Assembly: GCF_003173355.1 (NCBI RefSeq)
Contig: NZ_QGMY01000001.1
Span: 1 to 64,000 of the forward strand
From: Methanospirillum lacunae
GTDB taxonomy: Archaea > Halobacteriota > Methanomicrobia > Methanomicrobiales > Methanospirillaceae
Length of the DNA: 64,000 bases
Direction: 5' to 3'
Shown here: piece after piece, positions 48,146 through 58,338 of the stretch
How positions within the stretch are numbered: the stretch's first letter is position 1
Layout of the letters: the number at the start of each line of letters is the position of its first letter
Made by a program: the position numbers and the translations under genes
Notes under the pieces: model-generated
The model's database searches: none
Told to the model about the DNA's origin: nothing
What the model saw: only the letters and a program-made list of their open reading frames with translations

Positions 48146-48955
48146 ATGACGGACCAAAGGAGTAAACCTGAATCGTATCACAATATCGATCTCTCCTTTT
48201 TTACTCATAACGGGGGGATAAGGGCAAACAATGAGGACAGCCTTCTAGTTGATGATTTAGTGATATCGGACAGATCCATGGACAAGCCACTCTCTCATCA
48301 GATGACAGGGAAAGATATCATCTGCTGTGTCGCAGACGGGATTGGTGGTTCTGAAAAAGGAGAGGTTGCCAGCAATCTTGTTCTCTCTGCTCTCAGAAAC
48401 CAGGAAAAAGCGATTGATAATGAGGAATCACTCGGATTTGCCATTGCTGAAGGAAAGGAATTACTGGAAAAGTATGCACTTGACAACCCAGATGCAGTAA
48501 ATTTAGGCTGCACTCTTGCCGGGATCTCCATCTTTGGTGATTCAGCGATTGTATTCAACGCCGGAGACTGTAGGGTGTATCGGATCAATGGCAACTATTT
48601 CGAACAGATTACCAAGGATCACTCGGTAGTCCAGGTTCTCTTCGAGGAAGGGATCATTAATGAGGATGAGATGAGGTACCATCCGAGAAGAAACGTAGTC
48701 ACCTCGTCGGTATCGGGTGATGGAAACCCGAACTCAGTCAAACTCTTTTTTACGAAAATTCCGGTAAGGATGTCTGATGTTTTTTTTATTTGTTGTGATG
48801 GGATATGGGGGTGTTTTTCACACGATGAACTCGAACTTATTTACCAGCGGTTTAAAGGGTACGAATTCTGTGAAAAACTCCTGGGCGCCGCAATAGCGAG
48901 AAAGGCATCAGATAATATCTCTGCAATTCTCATCCAGATATCACCAGTTACATGA
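48146..48955 (+). CDS. PP2C-family protein phosphatase
   Basis: The protein of about 269 residues has the bacterial PP2C layout: GGIRANNEDSLLVDD (first metal Asp), CCVADGIGGSEKGEVAS, NAGDCRVYRI, CDGIWGCFSHDEL and the closing KASDNISAILIQ. All aspartates needed for two Mn/Mg ions appear present. It should reverse phosphorylation by the next gene. A TTG lies one codon before ATG 48146. The stop overlaps the kinase start as ATGA. Confidence 0.95.
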   Translation: MTDQRSKPESYHNIDLSFFTHNGGIRANNEDSLLVDDLVISDRSMDKPLSHQMTGKDIICCVADGIGGSEKGEVASNLVLSALRNQEKAIDNEESLGFAIAEGKELLEKYALDNPDAVNLGCTLAGISIFGDSAIVFNAGDCRVYRINGNYFEQITKDHSVVQVLFEEGIINEDEMRYHPRRNVVTSSVSGDGNPNSVKLFFTKIPVRMSDVFFICCDGIWGCFSHDELELIYQRFKGYEFCEKLLGAAIARKASDNISAILIQISPVT

Positions 48956-51900
48956 CATCACCCCCAGAAGATCCACCAACCATCAGAGAAGGGTTGAATC
49001 CTGATATCAGGAAAGAAAAGGTCATCTCGAGGGATATTGCAGAATATGCCGAGCCAGAGCCTATCAGTGGTGAATTCAGGGGATACCGCCTTATAAGGCA
49101 GTTTCCTGCTGCAGGAGGAGAAGCTGATATCTGGCTTATCCACAAGGATTCCGGTTATGGAGTTCTGAAACATTACCGGCTCGGTATAGAGCCAAAACCT
49201 GATGTTCTTGAGACAGTTGCTGCAATATCACATAAGAATCCCCGTCACCTGGTACGGATTCACTCATATGGATTTGATGAAGCCACAAACCGTTGGTATG
49301 AGATCCAGGAGTACGCTGGAAATGGATCACTCAAGGATCTTATCAGGAACCAAACCATCGGGATGAGTCAGTTCAGGAGCATTATCGGAGAGATAACAGA
49401 GGGTCTTGAATCCCTTCACCAGTCAGGAATTCTCCATCTTGATCTCAAACCATCAAACATCCTGATACGAAGTCTGCGACCACTGAACCTGATCCTCATC
49501 GACTTCGGGATATCAACGCTTCTGCAGAATGAATTTTCCAGACAGGTAACAAGTACGAAAGGAACCCCGATGTACTGGGCACCTGAACAACTGGGCAATA
49601 TTGTAGGAAAGGAGGCTGATTACTGGGCTCTGGGCGTGATAGCACTTGAGATCTTCACGCACAAACACCCCTTTGACGGGATGAACCATAATGTCATCCT
49701 TGCTACCCTCTCAACACGGGGGATCCAGATCCCATCAGACATTCATCCAAAAACTGCAAACCTGCTAAAAGGACTTCTGACAAGAAACCCACGCAGGCGG
49801 TGGGGATACAGAGAGGTTTCAGCATGGCTTGCAGGCAGGCAGAATATACCGGTTTTCTATGAGGTTGAATTCTCTTCAGGTAACAGAAAGAATCAGTATG
49901 AATTCAGGGGAGAATATTATGGCAGCCTGCAGGATATCTCATATGCATTAATCTCGGATCCCGAAGCATGGGATGATGCAAAGCGGCATATCGGAAGAGG
50001 ATATCTGAACCGGTGGCTTGAGAAGACAGAGCAGTACGGCAAAGCTGTTGAGATAGAAAAACTTGGAGAGCAGTATCCTGACGAGGATGAACGGCTCATC
50101 TTCCTTGCTGCACGATACAACCCATCGGTTCAGTTTGCATTTCTCGGAAAGCCGCTCGATGTTTCAAGCATTACAAGTTACCTTGACAGGTACATGAGAC
50201 ACCAGAACGATGAACGAGAGAAGAGAATCATCTCGATGCTCTTTTCAGGTGAACTTAACAGGATTTACCTGACTTTTTCCGAAATCACCGGAGTTCATGA
50301 TGGGACATCGCAGATCTCGCAGATGTTTGCATGGCTCTTATCAAATCCCAGGGGAACAGATGAAAAAAAGCAACTCTATGATTACCTCAGTATTCTCAAA
50401 GAACGTGAGGAACTCGGTAGTCCTGAAGAGTGGGACACAAAGGCTGTACTCCGTCTTGCGGAGATCAGGAATCTCTTTTCAAAGAATGGATACGATGTTG
50501 ATTCTGTCAGGATCCGTGATGAACTAAAAAATGCCTGCAAACATGCTCTCCAGTCAGATTCATGTGAACCCGATCTCCTTGTTGCCCTCGCATCAGCAGC
50601 AGAAGAAGCAGAACTCTTTGAATTTGTCTCTCCGTGCCTGAAAAAGGCAGCAACCACAGATATCAGAGTGATCAGTCTTCTCTTCAGTAAAAAGAAAGGG
50701 ATGTTCAGGTTCAAACTCTACAAACGGATGAGGATGGAGTATGAGAAAAATCTCTATTCAATCTCTTCTGATCCCTGGAGAGAGACACCTGAATTCTGGC
50801 AGAGCCAGTTTTTTAGTTTAAGAGGAGATAACGCCCTGCCTCTGGCAATATCAGTAGCTGAACGCCTAGTTGAGACTGATATGTTTCGCATTCAGGGATT
50901 AGTTATGCGTGGGTGCGCTTTAGCACAAATAGGACGGGTAAAAGAGGCGGAGTTCTTTTTTTCACATCCAGATCTCCTGTCATCTCATGACCCGGATGTC
51001 TGGCAGATCCTTGGCAAATGTCATATCTGGACAGGGAGGACAGAAGATGCAAAACAGGCTTTTTTGAAAGGTCTGACATTCAAAAAAGATCACAAGGGAC
51101 TCCTCAACGACATGATGAAACTTTCAGGTTCGCAGAAGACCCAGACCCAGGTACTTGAGACTTATGATGAGGCATTGGGCAGAGATCCTGATAACCCGGA
51201 ACTACTTCGAAAAATGGCTGATACTCTCTTTTCAATCGGTAATATCGGGGAAGCGATGACTGCATATGAACAGTACATCAGAATATGTCCGAAAGATAAC
51301 GCAGCCAGGATATCTCTTGCACGCTGCCAGATAAAACTCAAAAAGACCAGTGAGGCAGAAGAGGTTATAAAACCCATATTAGAATCAGGAATCGCTGATC
51401 CACAGGTATATCGCCTGAAGGCATATTTACTCCTTGTAACCGGAAAGGTCAGAGATGCCATCAAGTATCTTGACCTGGCTCTTGAAAGTGAACCAGAAGA
51501 TGAATGGACAATAAAAATAAAGGCTGATGCACATCTCGCAATAAAGGAGTTTGGTCCTGCCTTACGCTCTATTAATAAAATTCTTGGAACGGATCCCCAA
51601 AACTTCCTTTTTCTAGAGAAGCAGGGTAAGATTCTTCTCTCGCTCGGATTTTTTACTCCTGCATTGGAATCACTAAAAAGTGCAGTAAATGGAGGCCGAA
51701 ATTCCATTGAACTCTGTATTCAGTATGGCGATGCATTGAGACGGGCAGGTGATGATCGATATGGATCGCTGAAAGATGTACATGAGGTCACCGGACATTT
51801 ACTGAAATGGAGAGTCAGCTCTCTTTACCTTGATCTCTGGGATATAGAAAGAGTCGTTCCCGGTCAGATTGAACGGTTTATGGAGGCAGCAGAATGGTAT

Positions 51901-52371
51901 GAACGGGCATACAACCTTGGTGGAGAGGAGTCGGTTATCAGAAACAGGAAGGGAATCATCGCTGCCCTGCTTGGGAATTATGAAGAGGCGATCACAGCTT
52001 TCAGAACAGCAGCCGATACACAGAAGATGCAACCTGCATACCGGACAAACCTGGCTGTTGCCTATGTCCTAAAGGGTGAGATAGAAAAAGGAATCGGCAT
52101 ATTTCTTCAGGGGATGAGCAAATTCTCTAAGGTTGCCCAGTTCCTTGATCAGTGTGCAGGAATGTACTTTCACTATATCGGAGATGATGAAACCGCACTC
52201 GACCTCTGCTCTCAAGCAGTAAAAGCGAATACCACAAGAGATCCTAATATCCTATATCATCAGTACCTGGCACTCTCCAGGATGAATCAGACAGAACGAG
52301 CAGGTAATGTTAGTACGATGATTCGCCGAATCGATCCCTGGTTCAGATTATCGGGTTCTGATTCTGGATAA
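48952..52371 (+). CDS. Ser/Thr protein kinase with long TPR-like C-terminus
   Basis: The 1139-residue protein has a Hanks-type kinase domain at 45-310: Gly-rich AAGGEADIW, ATP-binding Lys73 in GVLKHYRL, catalytic HLDLKPSN (Asp164), DFG (184-186) and the activation/APE region GTPMYWAPEQ. It is therefore predicted active. About 800 further residues are helical, with clear TPR units around 640-850 (LGRDPDNPELLRKMADTLFSIGNI). No membrane helix. It is translationally coupled to the upstream PP2C gene and shares the strand with the FHA gene. Confidence 0.95.
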   Translation: MTSPPEDPPTIREGLNPDIRKEKVISRDIAEYAEPEPISGEFRGYRLIRQFPAAGGEADIWLIHKDSGYGVLKHYRLGIEPKPDVLETVAAISHKNPRHLVRIHSYGFDEATNRWYEIQEYAGNGSLKDLIRNQTIGMSQFRSIIGEITEGLESLHQSGILHLDLKPSNILIRSLRPLNLILIDFGISTLLQNEFSRQVTSTKGTPMYWAPEQLGNIVGKEADYWALGVIALEIFTHKHPFDGMNHNVILATLSTRGIQIPSDIHPKTANLLKGLLTRNPRRRWGYREVSAWLAGRQNIPVFYEVEFSSGNRKNQYEFRGEYYGSLQDISYALISDPEAWDDAKRHIGRGYLNRWLEKTEQYGKAVEIEKLGEQYPDEDERLIFLAARYNPSVQFAFLGKPLDVSSITSYLDRYMRHQNDEREKRIISMLFSGELNRIYLTFSEITGVHDGTSQISQMFAWLLSNPRGTDEKKQLYDYLSILKEREELGSPEEWDTKAVLRLAEIRNLFSKNGYDVDSVRIRDELKNACKHALQSDSCEPDLLVALASAAEEAELFEFVSPCLKKAATTDIRVISLLFSKKKGMFRFKLYKRMRMEYEKNLYSISSDPWRETPEFWQSQFFSLRGDNALPLAISVAERLVETDMFRIQGLVMRGCALAQIGRVKEAEFFFSHPDLLSSHDPDVWQILGKCHIWTGRTEDAKQAFLKGLTFKKDHKGLLNDMMKLSGSQKTQTQVLETYDEALGRDPDNPELLRKMADTLFSIGNIGEAMTAYEQYIRICPKDNAARISLARCQIKLKKTSEAEEVIKPILESGIADPQVYRLKAYLLLVTGKVRDAIKYLDLALESEPEDEWTIKIKADAHLAIKEFGPALRSINKILGTDPQNFLFLEKQGKILLSLGFFTPALESLKSAVNGGRNSIELCIQYGDALRRAGDDRYGSLKDVHEVTGHLLKWRVSSLYLDLWDIERVVPGQIERFMEAAEWYERAYNLGGEESVIRNRKGIIAALLGNYEEAITAFRTAADTQKMQPAYRTNLAVAYVLKGEIEKGIGIFLQGMSKFSKVAQFLDQCAGMYFHYIGDDETALDLCSQAVKANTTRDPNILYHQYLALSRMNQTERAGNVSTMIRRIDPWFRLSGSDSG

Positions 52372-52531
52372 TTGAAGCATTCGTGCTGGATTAGCCTGAA
52401 CCAAGACAACACAATGCTCAATACTGATGAGATGAAGTATTACATACCAAAACATATGTCTGGTGGCACTATCTGCTCCTCTCACCAGAAAGGTACATAA
52501 AAATAAAATTTTCGCGTTATTTGGCACAGAT

Positions 52532-53032
52532 ATGACACTGAAGAAGATTTGTGATGTATGCGGGATGGCCAACCCACCTACCGAGATAATATGCCAGAGA
52601 TGCTTCACTGATCTCACCAAAAAACGACCAGTTACAGGAAATTCCCCTACAAAGCCCATGAGTCAGGCAACAGGACGAAAGTCGCACATCATATTCATGG
52701 GTAAACCTCAATTTGATCAGGATAAAACAATCAGAGAGGTTGCTCCTCTTTTGCTTGTAATGTCACCAGGTCAGATCATCACCATCCATCATGGAGATAC
52801 AATAGGGCGTGAAGCAATTGGGGGCAGAATATTAAACCAGTACAGTGCAGTCTCCCGCAATCATGCATCGTTTAAATACACAAATGGAAAGTGGCTGGTA
52901 AAAGACGAAAACTCCACAAATGGGACGTATATCAACGGAACAAAACTTCTCCCTGAAAAATGGTATGAGATTATGGTAAATGATACCTTCTCGGTCTCAT
53001 CAGGTTGTAACTTCACGGTCCAGTTCGGATGA
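52532..53032 (+). CDS. Zinc ribbon-FHA domain protein
   Basis: The 166-residue protein has an N-terminal zinc ribbon (Cys 7, 10, 21, 24; CDVCGMANPPTEIICQRC), a linker, and a C-terminal FHA domain: GREAIGG, SAVSRNHASF and ENSTNGTYINGTKL. FHA domains bind phosphothreonine, so it is a likely reader of the neighbouring kinase. The frame opens at GTG 52463, but ATG 52532 matches the ribbon start. It overlaps the next gene as ATGA. Confidence 0.95.
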   Translation: MTLKKICDVCGMANPPTEIICQRCFTDLTKKRPVTGNSPTKPMSQATGRKSHIIFMGKPQFDQDKTIREVAPLLLVMSPGQIITIHHGDTIGREAIGGRILNQYSAVSRNHASFKYTNGKWLVKDENSTNGTYINGTKLLPEKWYEIMVNDTFSVSSGCNFTVQFG

Positions 53033-53829
53033 ATGTTGATCTTAAAGATATTGTTTCTTCATTTTGTACAGAAAAAAATATCCCGCTCGTCGGATATGCT
53101 GCATCCAACAGATGGGAACAGCCACTCTTTGAACCCTGGATTCCGGCTGATTTCTACCCACATCATATTCTTCCTGAAACACGAAGTGTCATTGTAATCG
53201 GGCTGCCTGTTGCCCTTCCGGTGCTTGAGACCTCCCCTTCAATCTGGTATCACGAACTCTATAAGACTGTCAACTCCCTACTCGATCAATATACAGTTCA
53301 GCTGGCATCCCTTCTATCTCGTGCAGGTTTTCCATCAGTTTTTGTTCCTAGAGACGGATACGGGAGCATTGAAGTGCTGCAGAAGAATCCGGTCGCATTT
53401 TTCTCACACCGTCATGCAGCAGTTCTTGCCGGCCTTGGGAGATTCGGGGTGAACAACATGGTGCTCACAAGGGAGTTCGGACCGAGAATCAGGTTTGGAT
53501 CAATCTTTACAACTGCACTGATTCCATCTGATCCTCTTGTTGAAGATGAACTCTGCATACATTGCAACAAGTGTGTTAGCTTATGTCCGGCAAATGCACT
53601 TAAAGAAGGAGACTATCCCCTCGTTCTCACAGACAAACCGGCCTGCACAACACAGAGTGCATCTCTCAATAAGAGGTATATTTCACCATGTGGAATCTGC
53701 ATCAAAGTCTGTCCCATCGGAGAAGACCGGAGAGTCTTCCACCGGGGGAATACCGGGATCTATGAACCGGGGTCTGATACAGATCTTTTCCATGGATGGG
53801 AGCATGTCAGGAAGTACGGGGGGAAGTGA
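53029..53829 (+). CDS. QueG-like iron-sulfur protein (epoxyqueuosine reductase family)
   Basis: The 266-residue protein resembles the Fe-S half of epoxyqueuosine reductase. HRHAAVLAGLGRFGVNNMVLTREFGPRIRFGSI is typical of this family, followed by two cluster motifs: CIHCNKCVSLCP and CGICIKVCPIG. Archaea use archaeosine rather than queuosine, so the substrate is probably something else. Its start overlaps the FHA gene by four bases. Confidence 0.85.
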   Translation: MNVDLKDIVSSFCTEKNIPLVGYAASNRWEQPLFEPWIPADFYPHHILPETRSVIVIGLPVALPVLETSPSIWYHELYKTVNSLLDQYTVQLASLLSRAGFPSVFVPRDGYGSIEVLQKNPVAFFSHRHAAVLAGLGRFGVNNMVLTREFGPRIRFGSIFTTALIPSDPLVEDELCIHCNKCVSLCPANALKEGDYPLVLTDKPACTTQSASLNKRYISPCGICIKVCPIGEDRRVFHRGNTGIYEPGSDTDLFHGWEHVRKYGGK

Positions 53830-53972
53830 GAATATGTATGAAATCATGCCCTTTACCCATAAAACGAAATAAAAGAACCACGATTTTTCTTTCTTACTCT
53901 GTACCAATCTTTTTAAATAATACCCTTCATTACAGTATACTGCTAGGCACCTGAATGCTGGATGGGATACCC

Positions 53973-54029
53973 ATGAAAAATACCCTGTCCGGGCATCGTG
54001 CAGCCTTGGGAGTGAGGTTCTGGGTATGA
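53973..54029 (+). other. Possible 18-codon leader ORF
   Basis: MKNTLSGHRAALGVRFWV ends in a TGA that overlaps the ATG of the small cysteine protein (ATGA). There is no clear ribosome site. A box A-like TTTTTAAATAA lies about 60 bp upstream. Coupling is possible but unproven. Confidence 0.25.
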
Positions 54030-54196
54030 CAAAGAAAGAGAAATGTCAGGAGCTTATGGGCAGCTTATTCGGTCCTGCTTCTGCTAAACTCGTGTCAAAC
54101 ATGGGTGAAGAGGATTGTGTAAAGAAGTGCAGGGAAAAGGTTGCGGCATTCTTTGGTGAAGAAAAAGCCAAAGAATTTGATACTATCACGGGGTGA
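54026..54196 (+). CDS. Small CxxxC protein of 56 residues
   Basis: A small reading frame, MTKKEKCQELMGSLFG... to TITG, has GTGAGGT seven bases upstream. It has Cys at 7, 31 and 35 (DCVKKC) and is mostly charged helix. It overlaps the next gene at GTGA and is on the same strand. I do not recognise it. The compact, hydrophilic composition and the ribosome site support it as real. The CVKKC pair could bind metal or form a disulfide. Confidence 0.7.
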   Translation: MTKKEKCQELMGSLFGPASAKLVSNMGEEDCVKKCREKVAAFFGEEKAKEFDTITG

Positions 54197-54201
54197 GACA
54201 G

Positions 54202-54945
54202 ATGAAGATATTACCAAAAATGCTCTTATGCTTTGTCTCAATAATACTGATTTTTGGAGTTATCATGACCATTTCCGCATCTTTTGATGCACAACGGGAA
54301 AAGTCAAACATGATAACCCTGTATGAAGAGAGGGCAGTAAGTATTGCCAAGACTCTTGATACATCAGTAGATAGTGAAGAACAACTGGATAATGAGGCCC
54401 AGAATCTGGTAAATAAATTAATAGCTGCAGATATGGGAGTTTACGAGTTCAGTATTCATGGAAGGGCTCCGGAAGGAATAACGGAAAGCGGGTACTGGAG
54501 ACTTGCGAGTAACGACCCAACAATTGTCCACAAGGAGTCTGATCCAGAGGACCTTGATGCTATTAAGATCGATAAGTACAATGTTATTTATAATACTGAA
54601 GACGGAAAACCCATCATTGATGTCACATATCCGCTTCATGATGCAAATGGAAAGCCGATCGCTACCGCTGGTATAAAGTTTGATATGACTGCGATTCAGA
54701 AGCAGATGATTCCGACAAATATGCTTGCCATCCTGCTTGTGATGCTGATAATCGCCATTATTGCAACGATTATTGTTGCCAACACCATTACTAAGCCCAT
54801 CAAACAACTTAAGGATGTTGCAGACCGGGTGACATCAGGTGATTTTGATGCAAGTCTGCCAGAAGCGTCTGACGATGAGATTGGAGAACTTACTGCATCG
54901 ATAGAGATGCTGATCGTAGGGCTAAAGATCAAACGTGGACAATAA
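54202..54945 (+). CDS. Membrane cache-HAMP protein without output domain
   Basis: The protein has a membrane helix at 4-24, an extracellular cache-like domain of about 140 residues, a second helix near 175-198 and a HAMP domain (ITKPIKQLKDVADRVTSGDFDASLPEASDDEIGELTAS). It ends about 10 residues after the HAMP, where an MCP or kinase domain would normally follow. GGTGAG lies four bases before ATG 54202; GTG 54193 is an alternative. A terminator follows, and a soluble chemoreceptor gene starts 470 bp downstream. Confidence 0.85.
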   Translation: MKILPKMLLCFVSIILIFGVIMTISASFDAQREKSNMITLYEERAVSIAKTLDTSVDSEEQLDNEAQNLVNKLIAADMGVYEFSIHGRAPEGITESGYWRLASNDPTIVHKESDPEDLDAIKIDKYNVIYNTEDGKPIIDVTYPLHDANGKPIATAGIKFDMTAIQKQMIPTNMLAILLVMLIIAIIATIIVANTITKPIKQLKDVADRVTSGDFDASLPEASDDEIGELTASIEMLIVGLKIKRGQ

Positions 54946-55413
54946 CAAATTTTTTTTGGGGAATTAATATTACATTAAAACCGCGAGGTTTTTTCAATAA
55001 ATCCCAATCTTATTGTATCATCCAGACAATCGACATCTTAATTATATCCCACATATAAATGTCCTTATTTATCACTCAAATTTAAACCACATACGATTAA
55101 AAAACTTTAACATTAAATTTATGATCACATAAACGCGCGTCCTTTTTTTTTAATTAATTACCATTAATCAGATGTATTACATGTATGAACACTCGGGGTC
55201 TGGAGTAATTTTTCCTCATTTTATCGAGATTTTTAAAAAACCAGATGTATCAAATTCGAAGGAGGATTCTGAAAGAGATTAAAACGATTCTTATCCATTC
55301 TCTTTCTACTACCTCTTTAATGAAGATCTGATGTATAGAATAATCCATACACGGTGCCTGAACTAGAATTCAGACGATATCAAACGCCTGCCTTGTACTA
55401 TATCAGAGGAATC
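54946..55413. other. Long AT-rich promoter region before the poly-HAMP receptor
   Basis: The first 50 bases hold the terminator of the cache-HAMP gene. The rest is very AT-rich with no gene, and includes box A-like TTTATATA/TTTAAA sequences. The GC content is well below the flanking genes. Confidence 0.5.
54977..54994 (+). terminator. Short hairpin terminator
   Basis: AAAACC and GGTTTT form a six-base stem around GCGA, and the T-run continues after it, 30 bases after the stop codon. Confidence 0.65.
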
Positions 55414-58179
55414 ATGAGTGAAAACCCGTTCTCTAATGAAGAAATTTCAGATATTCTGACCCTACTTGACGAGATCCCCTATGCCATCCAGGTAATTGAC
55501 AACGGAATTTTTAGTTATTGTAATAAGGCAACACTTGACCTCTTTGGTGGAGAAAACCTGGAGATGATCCTGGAAAAACCTGTATCCATAATCTCTCCGA
55601 GTAGACAACCTGACAACAGTTCATCTCATGAACAGTTTAGTCAATTTATGAGCAGGGCTCATTCTGGTGAGAAAGTCACATTTGACTGGTCGTTTATATC
55701 ATTGCAATCAGGTCAGATTTTATGTGAAGTCACACTTCATCAGATTCAGTTTAGAGGTAAGAGATGTTTACTTGCAACCGAATCTGAAATAGAAGAATGG
55801 GTAAAAGATCTGACTGGACTTGAAAAGAAAAACACTTTCCTTGAACACTCGTTGCAGGCTGTATCAGAGGGACTTAATGCCCTTGCTTTAGGAGATACAG
55901 ACTTTTCTCTAGCCATACCTCAAGCAGACAATGATACACAGGGGACAATGACTCATCTGACCAGAGTTGTAGAGTCGGTAGAAAAAACCCGAAAATCAAT
56001 AAAAACTCTGATTGATGATACGACACAGCTTTCTACATCAGTGGCAGAGGGTCAACTCAGCGCCAGAGTAGATACAACAAGGCATCAGGGGAAATTCCGT
56101 TATGTTATTGAAAATATCAACTCAACCCTTGATTCGGTTGTAACTCCCCTGCAGACAACAACTGATCTTGTAGGCAGAATATCAAATGGTGATATCCCAC
56201 CTCCAATATCGGATGAATATCCCGGGGATCTTAATACTGTGAAAACAAGTCTCAATCAGTGTATAGAGGCTATAAATTCTCTTGTATGGGATACAGTACT
56301 GCTGAGCGAAGCTGCAGTGAAAGGTAATTTATCAGTTCGTGTGGATCCGACAGAGCACCGGGGAGACTTTGGGCTTATTGTAGAGGGAATAAACAATACC
56401 CTTGATTCTATCATTGGACCATTTAAGATCACTGCAGACTATCTTGCCCGGATTGCAGTTGGTGACATCCCAACGACGATAGAGGAGACATACGAGGGAG
56501 ATTTCAATGAGATAAAAAATAACCTGAACACATGTATCGAAGCTGTGAATGCTATGGTCTGGGATACTGTTGTACTTAGTGAGGCTGCGGTGAAAGGAAA
56601 ATTTTCTGTTCGTGCTGATGCCTCGCAACATAAGGGAGATTTCAGGGCAATCGTAGAAGGGATCAACAATACTCTTGATTCAGTGATAAATCCCCTGGAG
56701 GTTGCTGCAGAATATGTACATCGTATCTCGAAAGGTGATATGCCCCCACTTATCACCGATACATATGAAGGTGACTTCAACGAGATTAAAAACAATCTGA
56801 ACACATGTATCGAATCGATTAAACGGTTAATATCAGATGCAAATCTTATGGCCGCCGCAGCGGTGAATGGAATGCTCGATACGAGGAGTGACCTGGATAA
56901 ACACCAGGGTGATTTTAGGGAGATAATGGCAGGGATTAACACCACCCTTGATCACTTTACCTGGCCAATCAGGGAGACTTCCCGCATATGCAAGCATTAC
57001 GCAGAGTGTGACTTTTCTGCTCGTGTTAATTCAAAACTAGGGCTATCTGGAGAATTTATACCATTCAGGGATTCACTAAACGGTATTGGAATCCAGATGC
57101 AGGATGTCATTTCAGAGATAAACCGTATTGCAGGAAGCTATGCTAAAGGTGACTTCAGTACGACGATCGACAGTTCATGCCGGATCAAAGGAGATCTCAT
57201 ACCATTGCGGGATGCACTTGACAGAATTGGTTCAGATATTTCAGATCTGCTGAAAGTAGTCCTGCTACAGATGAAAGATCTGACTGAAAATGCAAAGACT
57301 GCATCATCAGGGGTTGCTGATGTCAGTAGCGGTGCGTCCCTGATTGCAGAGACTGCTGAAAGAACGCAGGAAAATGCAGAGAGAAGCCAGCAGGGAATTG
57401 ATCAGGTGCTTCAGGCCATGGAGGATCTCACCAGGAATATCAGTGAGGTCTCTGTGAACACCGAAAGGGTGGCACAACTGACAAAATCAGCAGATGAAAT
57501 GGCACAGGGTGGTATTCTCAGCGCCAGTAATGCAGAAAAAGGGATGAAAGACATTACACGGACCAGTAACACTGCAAACACCCTGATTGCCGAGATTCAG
57601 AAAGAGATGCATGAAATCGGGAAGATTGTGAACCTGATCACAAATATTGCCAGCCAGACAAATCTGCTCGCTCTTAATGCCGCTATTGAGGCTGCACGGG
57701 CCGGAGATGCAGGGAGAGGGTTTGCTGTGGTTGCTTCAGAAGTTAAGTCACTTGCCCAGGATTCACGAAGATCTGCAGAAAACATCAACGAGATGATAGC
57801 AAAGTTGCAGAGCAGGGGCGAAGAAGCGGCAAAGGCTATGGCTGAGTCGCAAACCGCTGTTGATACAGGAGACAAAGCCCTGAAAGAGACATTGCAGGCG
57901 TTTCATAATCTTTCAGGATCTGTGGAGACGATCAAAGAGAATATGGAGACCGTGGCAAGTGCTTCAGAGGAACAGGCTGCATCATTTGAGGAGATTACTG
58001 CCAGTGTAAGCGATATGAGTACACTTGTCAACGAGACTGCAAAGCAGGCGATAAACTCGTCAGCAACGAGTGAAGAGGCCCTTGCGATTGTGTCCCAGAT
58101 TGAGCATGTTATTGAAGAGATAAATCGTGTTTCAGTTACTATAACTCATAATATGAGCAGATTTACAATAAGGAGTTAA
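55414..58179 (+). CDS. Soluble poly-HAMP methyl-accepting chemotaxis protein
   Basis: The protein of about 921 residues has no membrane helix. An N-terminal PAS-like domain (about 10-120) is followed by a long run of HAMP-like modules in pairs, and then an MCP helical hairpin ending the protein (tip [24 protein letters not shown]). The paired modules repeat about every 91 residues, with near-identical blocks [22 protein letters not shown] arrays transmit or switch signals along a coil. ATG 55414 is chosen because AGAGGA lies four to nine bases upstream; the frame is open to 55354. Confidence 0.92.
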   Translation: MSENPFSNEEISDILTLLDEIPYAIQVIDNGIFSYCNKATLDLFGGENLEMILEKPVSIISPSRQPDNSSSHEQFSQFMSRAHSGEKVTFDWSFISLQSGQILCEVTLHQIQFRGKRCLLATESEIEEWVKDLTGLEKKNTFLEHSLQAVSEGLNALALGDTDFSLAIPQADNDTQGTMTHLTRVVESVEKTRKSIKTLIDDTTQLSTSVAEGQLSARVDTTRHQGKFRYVIENINSTLDSVVTPLQTTTDLVGRISNGDIPPPISDEYPGDLNTVKTSLNQCIEAINSLVWDTVLLSEAAVKGNLSVRVDPTEHRGDFGLIVEGINNTLDSIIGPFKITADYLARIAVGDIPTTIEETYEGDFNEIKNNLNTCIEAVNAMVWDTVVLSEAAVKGKFSVRADASQHKGDFRAIVEGINNTLDSVINPLEVAAEYVHRISKGDMPPLITDTYEGDFNEIKNNLNTCIESIKRLISDANLMAAAAVNGMLDTRSDLDKHQGDFREIMAGINTTLDHFTWPIRETSRICKHYAECDFSARVNSKLGLSGEFIPFRDSLNGIGIQMQDVISEINRIAGSYAKGDFSTTIDSSCRIKGDLIPLRDALDRIGSDISDLLKVVLLQMKDLTENAKTASSGVADVSSGASLIAETAERTQENAERSQQGIDQVLQAMEDLTRNISEVSVNTERVAQLTKSADEMAQGGILSASNAEKGMKDITRTSNTANTLIAEIQKEMHEIGKIVNLITNIASQTNLLALNAAIEAARAGDAGRGFAVVASEVKSLAQDSRRSAENINEMIAKLQSRGEEAAKAMAESQTAVDTGDKALKETLQAFHNLSGSVETIKENMETVASASEEQAASFEEITASVSDMSTLVNETAKQAINSSATSEEALAIVSQIEHVIEEINRVSVTITHNMSRFTIRS
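56488..56820 (+). repeat. 273-bp duplication inside the poly-HAMP receptor gene
   Basis: The block starting ACATACGAGGGAGATTTC at 56488 recurs at 56761, 273 bp later, with mostly silent changes. It encodes [18 protein letters not shown], so the HAMP array grew by unit duplication. Confidence 0.7.
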
Positions 58180-58338
58180 ACAGGATATAATCCTCTGACC
58201 CAACATACATTTCCTGAAATGCTATAATTATCCATGTAATTATTTCTCACAATATGGTTACCAAAGATATCAGGTAATCTAAAAAACATGTTTGAAATGC
58301 CTCATGTTCCATTTATAAACTATTTTGTGAGGATTGCC

